Shown in pieces: positions 49,001-58,900 of a stretch of DNA of 64,000 bases; the stretch's first letter is position 1, and each line of letters starts with the position of its first letter. The position numbers and the translations under genes were made by a program. The notes beneath the pieces are model-generated. The model searched no databases. It saw only the letters and a program-made list of their open reading frames with translations, and was not told the origin of the DNA. Origin of the DNA: Sipunculus nudus (lineage: Eukaryota; Annelida; Sipuncula; Golfingiida; Sipunculidae); the NCBI GenBank assembly GCA_026874595.1, contig CM049310.1:4278001-4342000 (forward strand), in the 5' to 3' direction.

Positions 49001-51013
49001 CAGAAATGGAACATACATGCAGAGGCATTTATCAATGTGCTGAGTCAAAACGGAATTTCCTCGCTCATGGCAGGTGTTGTTAGAAAGAATACTAAAAAAG
49101 CTAAGGATTGGTCTGGTTTCTGCCAACTGACAGCCTTCTTTAAGGCCATGAGGCGTTGTAGAAAATAACGAAAATATTTGCATCGGCTTAGAGCCTTACA
49201 GTGCGTTTCTCGCTGAAGGATGTAACGGCACTCTGACAGCCAGCTGGGACGCTGGTCGTAGACTCTCTAATGTCAGAGGGCCGAGCTGGCGCTAGATCTG
49301 GAACGACTGCGGTATATAACCACTGCGTAAGGAGCGTATTAATGTAAGTTACATTAGAATAAGATGAGGAAAATGTTTAGAGGAGATCCCCATGAGGTAA
49401 AGACACCAGCCATTGGTATCTGTCCTAATGGACAGAGAGCCCAGAACACTGCGGTCATATGGCACTACTACAACACCACAATGCACTTTCTATATATACA
49501 ATAAAAGGGTGGACAGTACTCACTTTTCGTCGTTGGGAGCCGCGTATCTGTACCCCAGGTCGTCTATGGAGATGAAGGAGAGCTGATCCACGTTCCTGCA
49601 AGGTTTGTCTGCTGCCATACCTGCGACGAAAAGTTTGCCCGAGTCGTAATGTAACCATAACTGATACCCTTGTCTGAGCTGTGGGTTCGTCATATTTTCT
49701 TTATACATGTCTTCTATGTTATCACCTATGATAACCCTATATTATAATTAATTCAAGGTGGTGACAAGCAACCATTGTCACGCGAATCCTCTGTGCCCAC
49801 GAATCATACATTACTCATTACGAAGGGGCGATTGCCATCCAACAGTCAAAGTGTTTGAACTTGCAACACCATCTGTCGTATATGGAGTGAAACCAAACTT
49901 GTTTTTAAGTGTTTAAAAAATGAAGGGGTAATTTGATACAGTTAAAGAAAGGGAAGGGATGTTTTTATTGAAAATATTGCCGGTTGATTTATCCAGGCTG
50001 AATGCAGAATGATTTGACTGACGTAACATATGATGAAATACAATATGATACGATATAATATAAAATATATAATATATAATAATATAATATAATATAATAT
50101 AATATAATATAATATAATATACACGTAATACAGAGCAGTACTGCTGTGCAAGGCACTCACCGTCGACACAGTTATGGCGTCCTTCAGTTGTTCTTGGTGC
50201 GAACTGAGGACAATGCCCAGTTTTTAAGCAAGCTATCTTTTCTTGCACAGCCGTTTCTTTCAGTTTAATGCCCTGTAACATACGGTCACGGCCTTTGTCC
50301 CACTTATCGGTCATTGGCGTTGCGTAGCTGTATCCCTTCCGGTTCCTGTCGCACGCATCCGTCCGCTTACATTGGCCCCATTCGTGCCAGTCGTTTACCA
50401 CGCAGTCTGAAACCAGTGACATTAAAAAAAGTAGTCTTGAGCACTTAATATATAGGTAGAGCAGAACTCCCAGTAACAGACACTAGTGCCTGTCTGCTGG
50501 TCTGCTACTGTGGTGTTCTGGCACAGAGCAAAATAAAAAAAAGGAAAGAAACCTTTCGACCAATTGGAGCGCAGGATTACCTGATTTTTGCCATTTTTCT
50601 CCAAGGACATCACCGCTGTCATCTCGCTTGACACGGTGCAAATATTCACTGTTCCCCTAGTGAAGAACTATATAGCTTAGCTCCCTGGGAAGCAGTGGTT
50701 AGATGAAATGAATGAGTAGGGGGAGACCGTTAGGTAGTGTAGTGCAGGTGTCTCGCACCTAAAAATAGATTTCGTCGCATATGTTCAATTAAATGTTCCT
50801 GCTATTATAATAATATATATGTAAGTATCTCAGTACACCTCCAACATTGTATGAAGCAGTGGTGATTATATGCATGAATAATTGGCTGTCACTTATTGCT
50901 CATGCAAATAATACATTTGTGTTCAACATATTTTGATGATGTTTAACAAACTTACCTCCTGCCCAGGCCCCGACCACAAGGACCACGCCGGCACATAAAC
51001 CAAGCCAAATATT
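39845..51013 (-). CDS. Gene 2: secreted choice-of-anchor B propeller protein, 529 aa (exons 2-10)
   Basis: Exons: 51013-50956, 50406-50161, 49620-49524, 47728-47588, 46752-46499, 45949-45705, 43002-42926, 41843-41569, 40038-39845. With a one-codon first exon (candidate 54062-54060) the total is 1,590 nt, open throughout. Exon lengths equal those of gene 3 except exon 8 (77, not 74) and exon 9 (275, not 272), both changes by whole codons. The order is signal peptide (NIWLGLCAGVVLVVGAWA after the Met), Cys-rich segment with WHEWGQC, propeller (GGSSFVRVTDPENP, SSTWRDMKVV, GLHIVDVSDPKNP, GYVHDAQC, ICFCYNED, TYIWDVRNL, SIDHNQYV, YQSNYEAGLRIL) and C-terminal CPATVQRRQCEPVQC. The exon 8 donor GG|GTTCGT is weak but is the one that keeps phase 2. 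Introns carry the foldback element at 43268-43712, several (TA)n tracts and direct repeats. Function is unknown. Confidence 0.87.
41116..41189. repeat. (TA)n tract
   Basis: Nearly pure TA dinucleotides in intron 9 of gene 2. Confidence 0.9.
43268..43712. mobile_element. Foldback element (445 bp) with nested inverted repeats, intron 7 of gene 2
   Basis: The outer arms begin CAGGCGCTTGAATTGCTATT and match in inverse for about 53 bases with one mismatch, then diverge. A second, perfect 26-base inverted pair lies inside at 43404-43429 and 43534-43559. Non-coding. Confidence 0.8.
44890..45480. repeat. Alternating tandem block with GGTGGCGCCACC palindromes, intron 7 of gene 2
   Basis: Palindrome-bearing units occur near 45013, 45163, 45292 and 45440. 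Units 1 and 3 share CTGCAGCCGAAATG / TGCCACAAAATC text and units 2 and 4 share ACGCTGTGCAAAAA, so the true period is about 278 bp. Confidence 0.7.
45968..46009. repeat. (TA)n tract
   Basis: Pure TA repeat 19 bases upstream of the exon 7 acceptor of gene 2, on the transcript side of the splice site. Confidence 0.9.
47868..48665. repeat. Diverged direct repeats in intron 4 of gene 2
   Basis: GCGTGGTATCGCATTATGCA at 47962 recurs as GCGTGGTATCGCATTGTGCA at 48600 with similar flanks. A further related piece (TATAACCACTGCGTAAGGAG) is at 49314. Confidence 0.6.
50045..50121. repeat. (AATAT)n microsatellite
   Basis: Pentamer-like TAATA repeats in intron 3 of gene 2, ending 40 bases before the exon 3 donor. 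Confidence 0.8.
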
Positions 51014-51477
51014 CTGAAAGGCGCAATGGTTAATTGTTCAGATGTCAATCAGGCAAATATATATTACAAACTTATTAAGAAGAAGGAAGTTGAAATTAAA
51101 ATTTATACCGTTTCATATCTGTATGCATATGGATTATTTATTCCAGTTATTAAGACCAGTAGAGACCAGCGGGGGAGTGGATATGGGGGATAGAGAGGGT
51201 AAGAGAATGGAGGAGGGCTACATACAGCACCCTAACCCGCCTCGCCCCACATTCACACTATCAAGTCTATAACAGCTAACTACGTTTCACAGACGTTGAT
51301 TCAACGAGCAGTTCTGTCGTTTTTGTTTATGAATAATCAACAAGACAAAATTGAACCAATCAGTCAATCAATCAATCAAAATATCGGGTAACGTATAGTT
51401 ATGGTTTCATATAATAAGTGGATACCATTAATCGTTTTAATATTTAGCAAATCCATCAATTTCCAATGCAAATATAA

Positions 51478-51481
<4 letters not shown>

Positions 51482-51544
<63 letters not shown>
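51482..51544. repeat. (TA)n tract
   Basis: TA repeat with one TGTATG interruption, upstream of gene 2 exon 2. Confidence 0.9.
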
Positions 51545-51549
<5 letters not shown>

Positions 51550-51774
51550 GCGCTCACACACGGGGTGTCGTTTTGGCGGGGTGTCCGTCCGCGCGAGGGC
51601 ATGGACCAGGCGATTTTGCTTCGGTCAGATGTCGTGGGAGGAAACATCTGTTAAAAACTGGAATTTTTTAACTCTACAACTTAGTTCTATGTTCTTATTA
51701 TTAATGTGAATAAACGATATTTACGTTTGATTGTCCCAAATACTTTCGGTTATATATATATAAATAAACATATA

Positions 51775-53442
51775 TATAAATATATATACATGTATATATA
51801 ATAATAATAATATATAGTATTTATATAGCGCCAAACTTCTCAGATGGTCGGACTCACAGCGCAATTCACACACACACATACTCACATAAAATTTCATGGA
51901 AATATACTCCCTCTGCCTGACCCAGAAAAAAATGGATATTAATTACCAAAAGCTTGACAAAAGAGATACCTTTTTAAATTAATTTTAAATGATACAAGAG
52001 TTGGAGATTTTCTAAGTGTAATGGGAAGTGAATTCCAAACCTTTGGGGCTATGAAACGAAAGGAACGTTCACCGATTTTCATATTACACTTTGGTACTTT
52101 AAGAAGATTTCTTCCAGCCGAGCGCAGCGTACGCAAAGGCCGATAGGTTATTATTTTTTCAGTCAAATATGCATGATGGAAATGAGTCATCAAAACGGCG
52201 GTAAACAACTAGAATATCAGCAGAAGCTGACAAAAGCCCTCAGCCAAAAGAACAGTGTTTAAAGGTGGTAACAGCAACAAGTACTTAATATCTGTTCTCA
52301 CATGGATGTATATCTGTACATGACTCAGTTATAAATTTAAAATGGAAAGGTATGTACCATGATTCATAACAATCCACCAAATGCTTCCTGAAAAATAAGC
52401 TTCTAAGTTTTTTTCTATTATAAGCTCTGTGACCTTGAAAAGTAGGCCAAGGTCACCCATCTTCGAACTTGACCGAGATTTTGTCGATATACATCTTCAC
52501 CAAAGAAATAAAATTCCTATTGTGAATCCTTTTAGAGATATCCCGCTCACAAGGCCAAAGTTGAAAAATCCAAGAAAAATTCATAAAAAATCAGAAATTA
52601 TAGGTAGCGCCCCCAAACTTGCAACAGTTACAGACCATCAGTCCCTATTATCATAGTAAGTATTGTGAAAATCCACCCGATGGTTCCTGAGAAATAAGCT
52701 TCTACATGTTTTTTCTATAATCAGCTCTAAAAAGTAGAAAAATAGGTCAAGGTCACCCATCTTCGAACTTGACCGAGATTTTGTCAACATACATCTTCAC
52801 CGAAAAAATAAAATTCCTACGGTGAATCCTTTTAGAGATATCCCGCTCACAAGCCCAAAGATGAAAAATCCGATAGAAATTCATTAAAAATCAGAAATTG
52901 TAGGTGGCGCCACCAAACTTGTGTAGCAGGTACAAACTATCAGTCCCAATAATCATAGTAAGTTTTGTGAAAATCCAACGAATGGTTCCTGAGTAAAAAG
53001 CATCTAAGTGTTTTTTTATAATCAGCTCTAAAATGTAGAGAAATAGTCAAGGTCACCCATCTTCGAACTTGACCTAGATTTTGTCGATATACATCTTTAC
53101 CGAGGAAATAAAATTCTGACGGTGAATCCTTTTCCAGATATCCCGCTCACAAGGTAAAAGTTAATGGACGCCGGACGGACGGACAGCTTGGGTGACGACA
53201 ATAGCCCATCAGCATAAGGGCTGAGGGCTAAAAACAGCAATTTCGTATTGTATACGGTACTTGACGGGAAGCCAATGGAGCTGTTTGAGTAGCGGGGTGA
53301 CGCGGTCGGTCTTACGCTTCTTAAGAAAGAGACGCGCCGCATTATTTTGGACCATCTGTAGCCGAGAGACTTGCTCTGCAGGTAACCAAGCAAGAACTGA
53401 ATCACAATAATCCAGGCGAGATATTACTGTGGCGCAAATGAG

Positions 53443-53447
<5 letters not shown>
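51775..53447 (-). mobile_element. LINE 3' fragment, interrupted by another element
   Basis: 53447-53209 reads SRLDYCDSVLAWLPAEQ and LKQLHWLPVKYRIQYEIAVF, the RT C-terminal region of CR1/L2-type LINEs. 52208-51939 continues with YRPLRTLRSAGRNLLKVP and FRFIAPKVWNSLP. The 3' UTR ends with GCGCTATATAAATACT and (TTA)n near 51800-51830. The gap is filled by the element at 52230-53232. Confidence 0.75.
52230..53232. mobile_element. Non-autonomous element with AGCCCTCAGCC ends and three 300-bp tandem units
   Basis: GCCCTCAGCC near 52235 and GGCTGAGGGC near 53218 are inverted ends. Inside, GGTCACCCATCTTCGAACTT recurs at 52451, 52751 and 53051, exactly 300 bp apart, each with AAGGTCA motifs and the first two with a GGTGGCGCCACC-type palindrome. 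A CGGACGGACGGACAG end is typical of bivalve repeats. It splits the LINE reading frame after IAVF. Confidence 0.7.
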
Positions 53448-53508
<61 letters not shown>

Positions 53509-53526
53509 TAAGGCTGTTAGAATGTT

Positions 53527-53573
<47 letters not shown>
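53446..53573. repeat. (TA)n followed by (GA)n
   Basis: (TA)n at 53446-53505 and (GA)n at 53529-53573. It truncates the LINE fragment on its 5' side. Confidence 0.9.
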
Positions 53574-53574
<1 letters not shown>

Positions 53575-54059
53575 TTTGCTTTATAACATCTGAGTGCTAT
53601 TCAGGCACGAATTATCATGACCATAGCTCTTAATCGATATCTGTGTAACCATATACCTAACTATTATTTAAAATGAACCCATTTAAAACGCTAATGCCGA
53701 GGTTAAAGATTGTTTACACAAAACTAAAAAAAATAAATAAATTCTGTTTAATTAAGTAAAGCCTTGAATAGTTCGTTTCTAAAGGGAATACAATAATCAT
53801 TCCGTTATAAAACTGTGTTTATCATTCAGATAAAAGAAATCTTCCGAATTGGAACATCCCACCTAAAAGAATAAAGTACCCTGAAATTCATTATTTCTCA
53901 AATAAAAAAAGGACTAACTATATTTTTACAATAGTAACGCTTGTTTGAAAAAATATGAACTTCAGATAAAATACAGAAACCTTTGCCATGAAAGCTTTGG
54001 CTTGAAAGCTGATATTGGTACAAGTGTATAAATCGTTACTACAAAAGTAAACGTCTTAC

Positions 54060-54062
54060 CAT
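54060..54062 (-). CDS. Candidate one-codon first exon of gene 2
   Basis: Gene 3 begins with an exon holding only ATG followed by GTAAGT. Upstream of gene 2 exon 2 the best equivalent is ATG|GTAAGA at this position, which would make intron 1 about 3 kb. No canonical TATA box is seen. Three GATA motifs 5 bp apart lie 59-72 bases upstream. An ATG|GTACAT near 52340 is a weaker alternative. Confidence 0.4.
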
Positions 54063-54219
54063 GACGGCTGAATCTAGATGAACTGTTGTAATCATTTTGT
54101 GAAATTGCTAAACAAAGATTTATCTTATCTTATCAATAAAACATACGTTTACTTTGACAGCATTCCCATATAACTCATACAGAATATACCTCCGCTTAAA
54201 AATATATAAATGACATACA

Positions 54220-54220
54220 T

Positions 54221-54270
<50 letters not shown>

Positions 54271-54275
54271 TTATT

Positions 54276-54329
<54 letters not shown>
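54220..54329. repeat. (TA)n tract
   Basis: Two TA runs split by TTTATTTATTTA. Confidence 0.9.
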
Positions 54330-54332
<3 letters not shown>

Positions 54333-54911
54333 GCAACTGGTAATCAGTAATAATATCTCCTTTTGTCGGTTCCATGTGTATATTTTAGTAAAACAAAATT
54401 TGCTAGAATTTTACAGGTATGTAAATAGATATTTAAGAAACAAAGTTTATCTGTGAGGGCAATAATTTTGTTTTTGGTCCTATGAGGTGAACGCAACATT
54501 TTAGTGATATTGAGAACTGGTATACATGAAAATATAGCAACACAGACACACCCGTAAAAGACGCACTGATATGATACTACGTTGGACTGACAAATTTTGG
54601 AAATTTTACACACGCCCTGTACCTGTTTTTATCATGAGACAGGCCTGCCGAACTTTGGAATTTGTGCACACGCACTGTTCCCGTCTTTATCATGTGACAG
54701 GCCTGTAAAACTCTGCAGTTTTTTGGTAACTCCCTGCCTGATGACATATTTATAACATATGCTGATATCGATGTGATTCCTAAGTTACTCATACGTGTCT
54801 ACGGCCTTCCAATTTGATTCTTAAATAATTCAACGAAACATATATTCAATTCTTACATAGACATATATCCATGCATAAAATATATACGCATTATACAGAT
54901 TATCATGTTGC

Positions 54912-54912
<1 letters not shown>

Positions 54913-54965
<53 letters not shown>

Positions 54966-54971
54966 AATATA
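54913..54971. repeat. (TA)n tract
   Basis: Imperfect TA repeat in the gene 2 / gene 3 interval. Confidence 0.85.
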
Positions 54972-55892
54972 GTTTAGAACTTACTAATTAAAGACCCTTA
55001 CTCGATCTAAGAAAAACTGGTTTCACATATATAAATAATCACATACATGTATATGAAAAATTAAATGTATGTAAAATTAAACGCTTGTCTCTATAAAATC
55101 TACATATAGTACCGTATTTGAGACAAAACATATCCATTTTTCTATCTACTGTGGGCCTAAGAGATTTGAGTCCTGAACCCTCCTCTGTGATAGTGAACAC
55201 CATGATTCATACCTTCATTGATATCCGTGAGTGGAAAGCTCTCTTGCAATATTTCGGGCAATGCAGATTTATAATCTAAGACCGCAGACCGTCGCCGTGG
55301 TGCCATCTGGGGAGTGAAGAGGGAATTACTCCGTATTTATTAATCCGGATTCCAGACCATTTTCAACAAAGACCGAAACATGTTTTATATTTTCAGGGAG
55401 AATTGAACGCTGTAGTTTGTGAGACACAGGTAGATATCCTTAAAGATATACATACATACACACATGCATACAAACATGACAGAGACTGTGGTAATAACTA
55501 TCGATAATTCTAGTAGCTCCTCGTCAGAGCCATCGATATTCCTAGTTGGTCCTTATCAGGGGCATTGTTTTATAATGGTATCGAGCGTTTAGTAAAATCT
55601 ATTACACTTAGTTTAACAACTTAAAATGCCTGAAACCCTATCAGTAAAGCGAATTCATCTGAAATACCAAAATTCAGAGCATAGTGAAGTTTTTCTCGCT
55701 CAAGTATTCGGCGCAAAGAATATTAGAATATTTGCTCAAGACAGTTTTATGCTGACTGGAATATAAAGAAACACGAATCCATCAGACAAACCGATATCGG
55801 TACTAAAATTTACTATAGCTGTGATTGGGAGATCTCTTTGAAATGTGTTCAAAAGTATACACTATTAGTCAAAAGTAGTTTGTGAATACGTT
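54972..55892. other. Intergenic DNA between genes 2 and 3
   Basis: No coding potential seen. AT-rich with a short CATACATACACACATGCATA run near 55450. It would contain the distal promoter of gene 2 and the 3' end of gene 3. Confidence 0.5.
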
Positions 55893-55898
55893 TTTATT
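55893..55898 (-). terminator. Polyadenylation signal AATAAA of gene 3
   Basis: AATAAA on the minus strand begins 24 bases beyond the stop codon at 55924-55922. This implies a very short 3' UTR. No other signal is closer. Confidence 0.55.
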
Positions 55899-55921
55899 TA
55901 CACAAAACTACAAAACATTAT

Positions 55922-58900
55922 TTAGTTGCATGGAGCTGGCTCACACTGTCTCTTCTGCATGACGGCAGGGCACACGGCAGAGTTGTCACCGGTAACGATC
56001 TCACGTGACCTCGTCTGCTCACCATAGTTACCAACCTCGATGTCAGCCTTGATCTGACTGTAGTTGGGTCTTACCATAAACAGACCGAATTCAATTGAGG
56101 ACACAGCGATGTTACCTGTAATTGCAGAAAAGACGGGCATTAATGTTTAAAATATATCAACACTGACACTGTCTGTGGTAATAATCCTTGTTTAGGAAAA
56201 TGGCCAGCGTTTGCAGTAAAATCTCACATTTTAGCCGACCGTCTATGGGACCAAAGCACATAACTGTAATAGCAAATTCCGCGACTGGGATATAAAAACC
56301 GACATTAATGATCCTAAGAGACAGGCGGCCGAGGTGAATCATTTGTTGTCAAGAGGTGTGCAAATGCTCTAAAATCATCAAAGATTTATGGACTATTTTA
56401 TGAATAAATGTGATAGTAAAAAGTTTCTTAGAATAACTGCAAGTAATTTATGCTGGAAATTATATTATGTAGGGGCATGTCTTGTTCGAATGCCTTTTTT
56501 TTATTTCAAATGTTTTTATATCTGGTGAGAGAACATCTGTTAATGACAATCTTCATCAGGTTACTCTATAGACCATGAATAATAATACTACAGCTAGATA
56601 CAGTGTCTCCCACTTAGCACGCTTCTTTCTATCTGTCCTAGCTTTGTTCCTTTAAATTCTTAAGTAATGTTTAAAAGAAATGTTCAGGTAGTCCACACTT
56701 TCTAACCAGATAATACTTTCAGCTGTTAATGTAAGCTAATACGGAATCTAGGGTGCACATTTTTAGCTGATCGCTTGCGAAAGGATAAAAACACTCAACA
56801 GCACAAATTACCTGATTTGAAGTAGGGGTAGTTACTCCAGGAACCCTCGAAGGAAGTATCATAGTCGGGTTTGGGGAGGACGTCGAAATAAGCAACCTCG
56901 TTCAGATTAAAGTTGTCCTGGTCGATCTGCAGAATGCGCAGGCCAGCTTCGTAATTGGACTGGTAGGTGAGGTTTCCGAGGATGTACTGGTTGTGGTCGA
57001 TGGCCTCCTCGGTGGAGTAGAATGTCCTCATCAGGACAGGGTTAGTGAGGTCCCGGATGTCCCAAATGTAAGTCCTTGTACGGCTAAGAAACCAAAAGTA
57101 AAAAACGCTAACAGAAAGGTTAACATTATACAGAATTAATCGTACGAATACAAATGTAGCACTCAACTCAGAAATGCTCTTGCGGCTTATATTTAAACTT
57201 TCTCTATCTAAGTCATTTTATAATTTTTATCAAAATAATAAAAAAATACTAAACTACCCAATAGTTGATGTACAATTTTGTAATGTATAACTTAGTATGG
57301 GAGAAAAAACTAAATTGTAGAGTGTTCCTTGAAGTTACTTTCTGCGCCCAGGTCGATTTAAACATTTGTTAGGCCTACATCAAATTCCAGGTTTATTCAC
57401 TTTGTTTTATAAATGGTGGATAGATGACGCTTTGGTGATATGTTGAAAATTTCACTGCAAGCGCGACAAATGGACTTTTCCTGGGGTAACAGTATAACAC
57501 ATAATGGTAGCAGTTTGAGGTATATTTTACTAAAAACTTCCTATATGTGAATATATGTATATTTAACCATCTACTTACAAGTCCAAGGTGGCCCTCTGTT
57601 CATCCTGCTCGTCATCCATCAGCGCGACGGTCTGGTCCTCAGTGATCCAGCCCTGTCAACACAACAATCAGTTACCTTCATGATTTCGTACTTTAACTAA
57701 CTACTTTCATCATAAATATGGACGTAATATTAGACACAACAAATAGAAGGTCATCAAGCAGGTACGAAATATAAGCACATAAGTAAAAATCAGAGAATCA
57801 AAAAGAGCAACGTTCACCTGGTGAGTGTAAGCATATCCCTCATAGCCTCTCTTTGAGATCAGACTGGGGTTGCTCTTGTCTGTGACGTCAACTAGGGTAA
57901 AGGAATCCTCGTTGTAACAGAAGCAGACCTCTCTTCCGCTGTAGCGGGTGTCGGGACCGTTATAGATCACACACTGAGCGTCGTGCACGTAACCGTCGTC
58001 AGCGAAACATCCGGCGTTTCTTGGGTTCTTAGGGTCGCTTACGTCAATCATGTGAAGACCACCTATAACATAGTATAATCTTAGTTCCCAATCTTATCGA
58101 TACCATCTCTTCCGCTACAGATCTCTCTCTTACACTACAGATTTCGATTTTTCAGATTTGTTTCCTTTTTTTCTGTCTTGTGTCCGTGTTTGTGCTAGTA
58201 TTATATAATAACTGATTGTCATTGGTAACATATTTGCATTTAACATCTATTTGACCGTGACTTATTTTTCAATGTTCATAAGTTACATAGCCTATGCTCC
58301 AATCATTCCCCATTATCGATCTTTTACTGACAAATAAGGAAGGCTTCCAGTGTGCTTGGCGATTGCCCACCTCGAGTTTAAACAACAATTGATGATGAAT
58401 CAACACCATTTGACTTTTGGAACTGTGAAACTTGTTGAGATACGACATGTTTCATGTTTAAAAGAAAACTAACCTGCACAGGAGCCGGCGTAGCTGAGAT
58501 CAGTATCACCAACCACGTACACGTATCCGGTTTGTTCGTTGGACACGATGTTGTGAGCGTTTCCGAATTCAGAGTACAGAGCGTCAGCCTGGATAATGGA
58601 GAAATCCGTCTTGCCACGGAACTGTGTCATGTCCACAACCTGCATTCCGTGACCAGCGGCCTCGGACACGATGTATGCGTGGTCGTTGACCACCTTCATG
58701 TCGCGCCAAGAGCTGGAGACGTCGTTTCTGAAAAGAAAAACAACCAAATAACACACGTCAGGAGGCAGCACAAAACAAGTGGTTAGTTTCCCCCAATCCT
58801 TTTTTTGTGACACAATCTGAGCCAAACTCACAGTTCTTCCGCTATATATTATACTCACTACATTATACCCTACCATTACTTGTTTTATTCATATTTGGAT

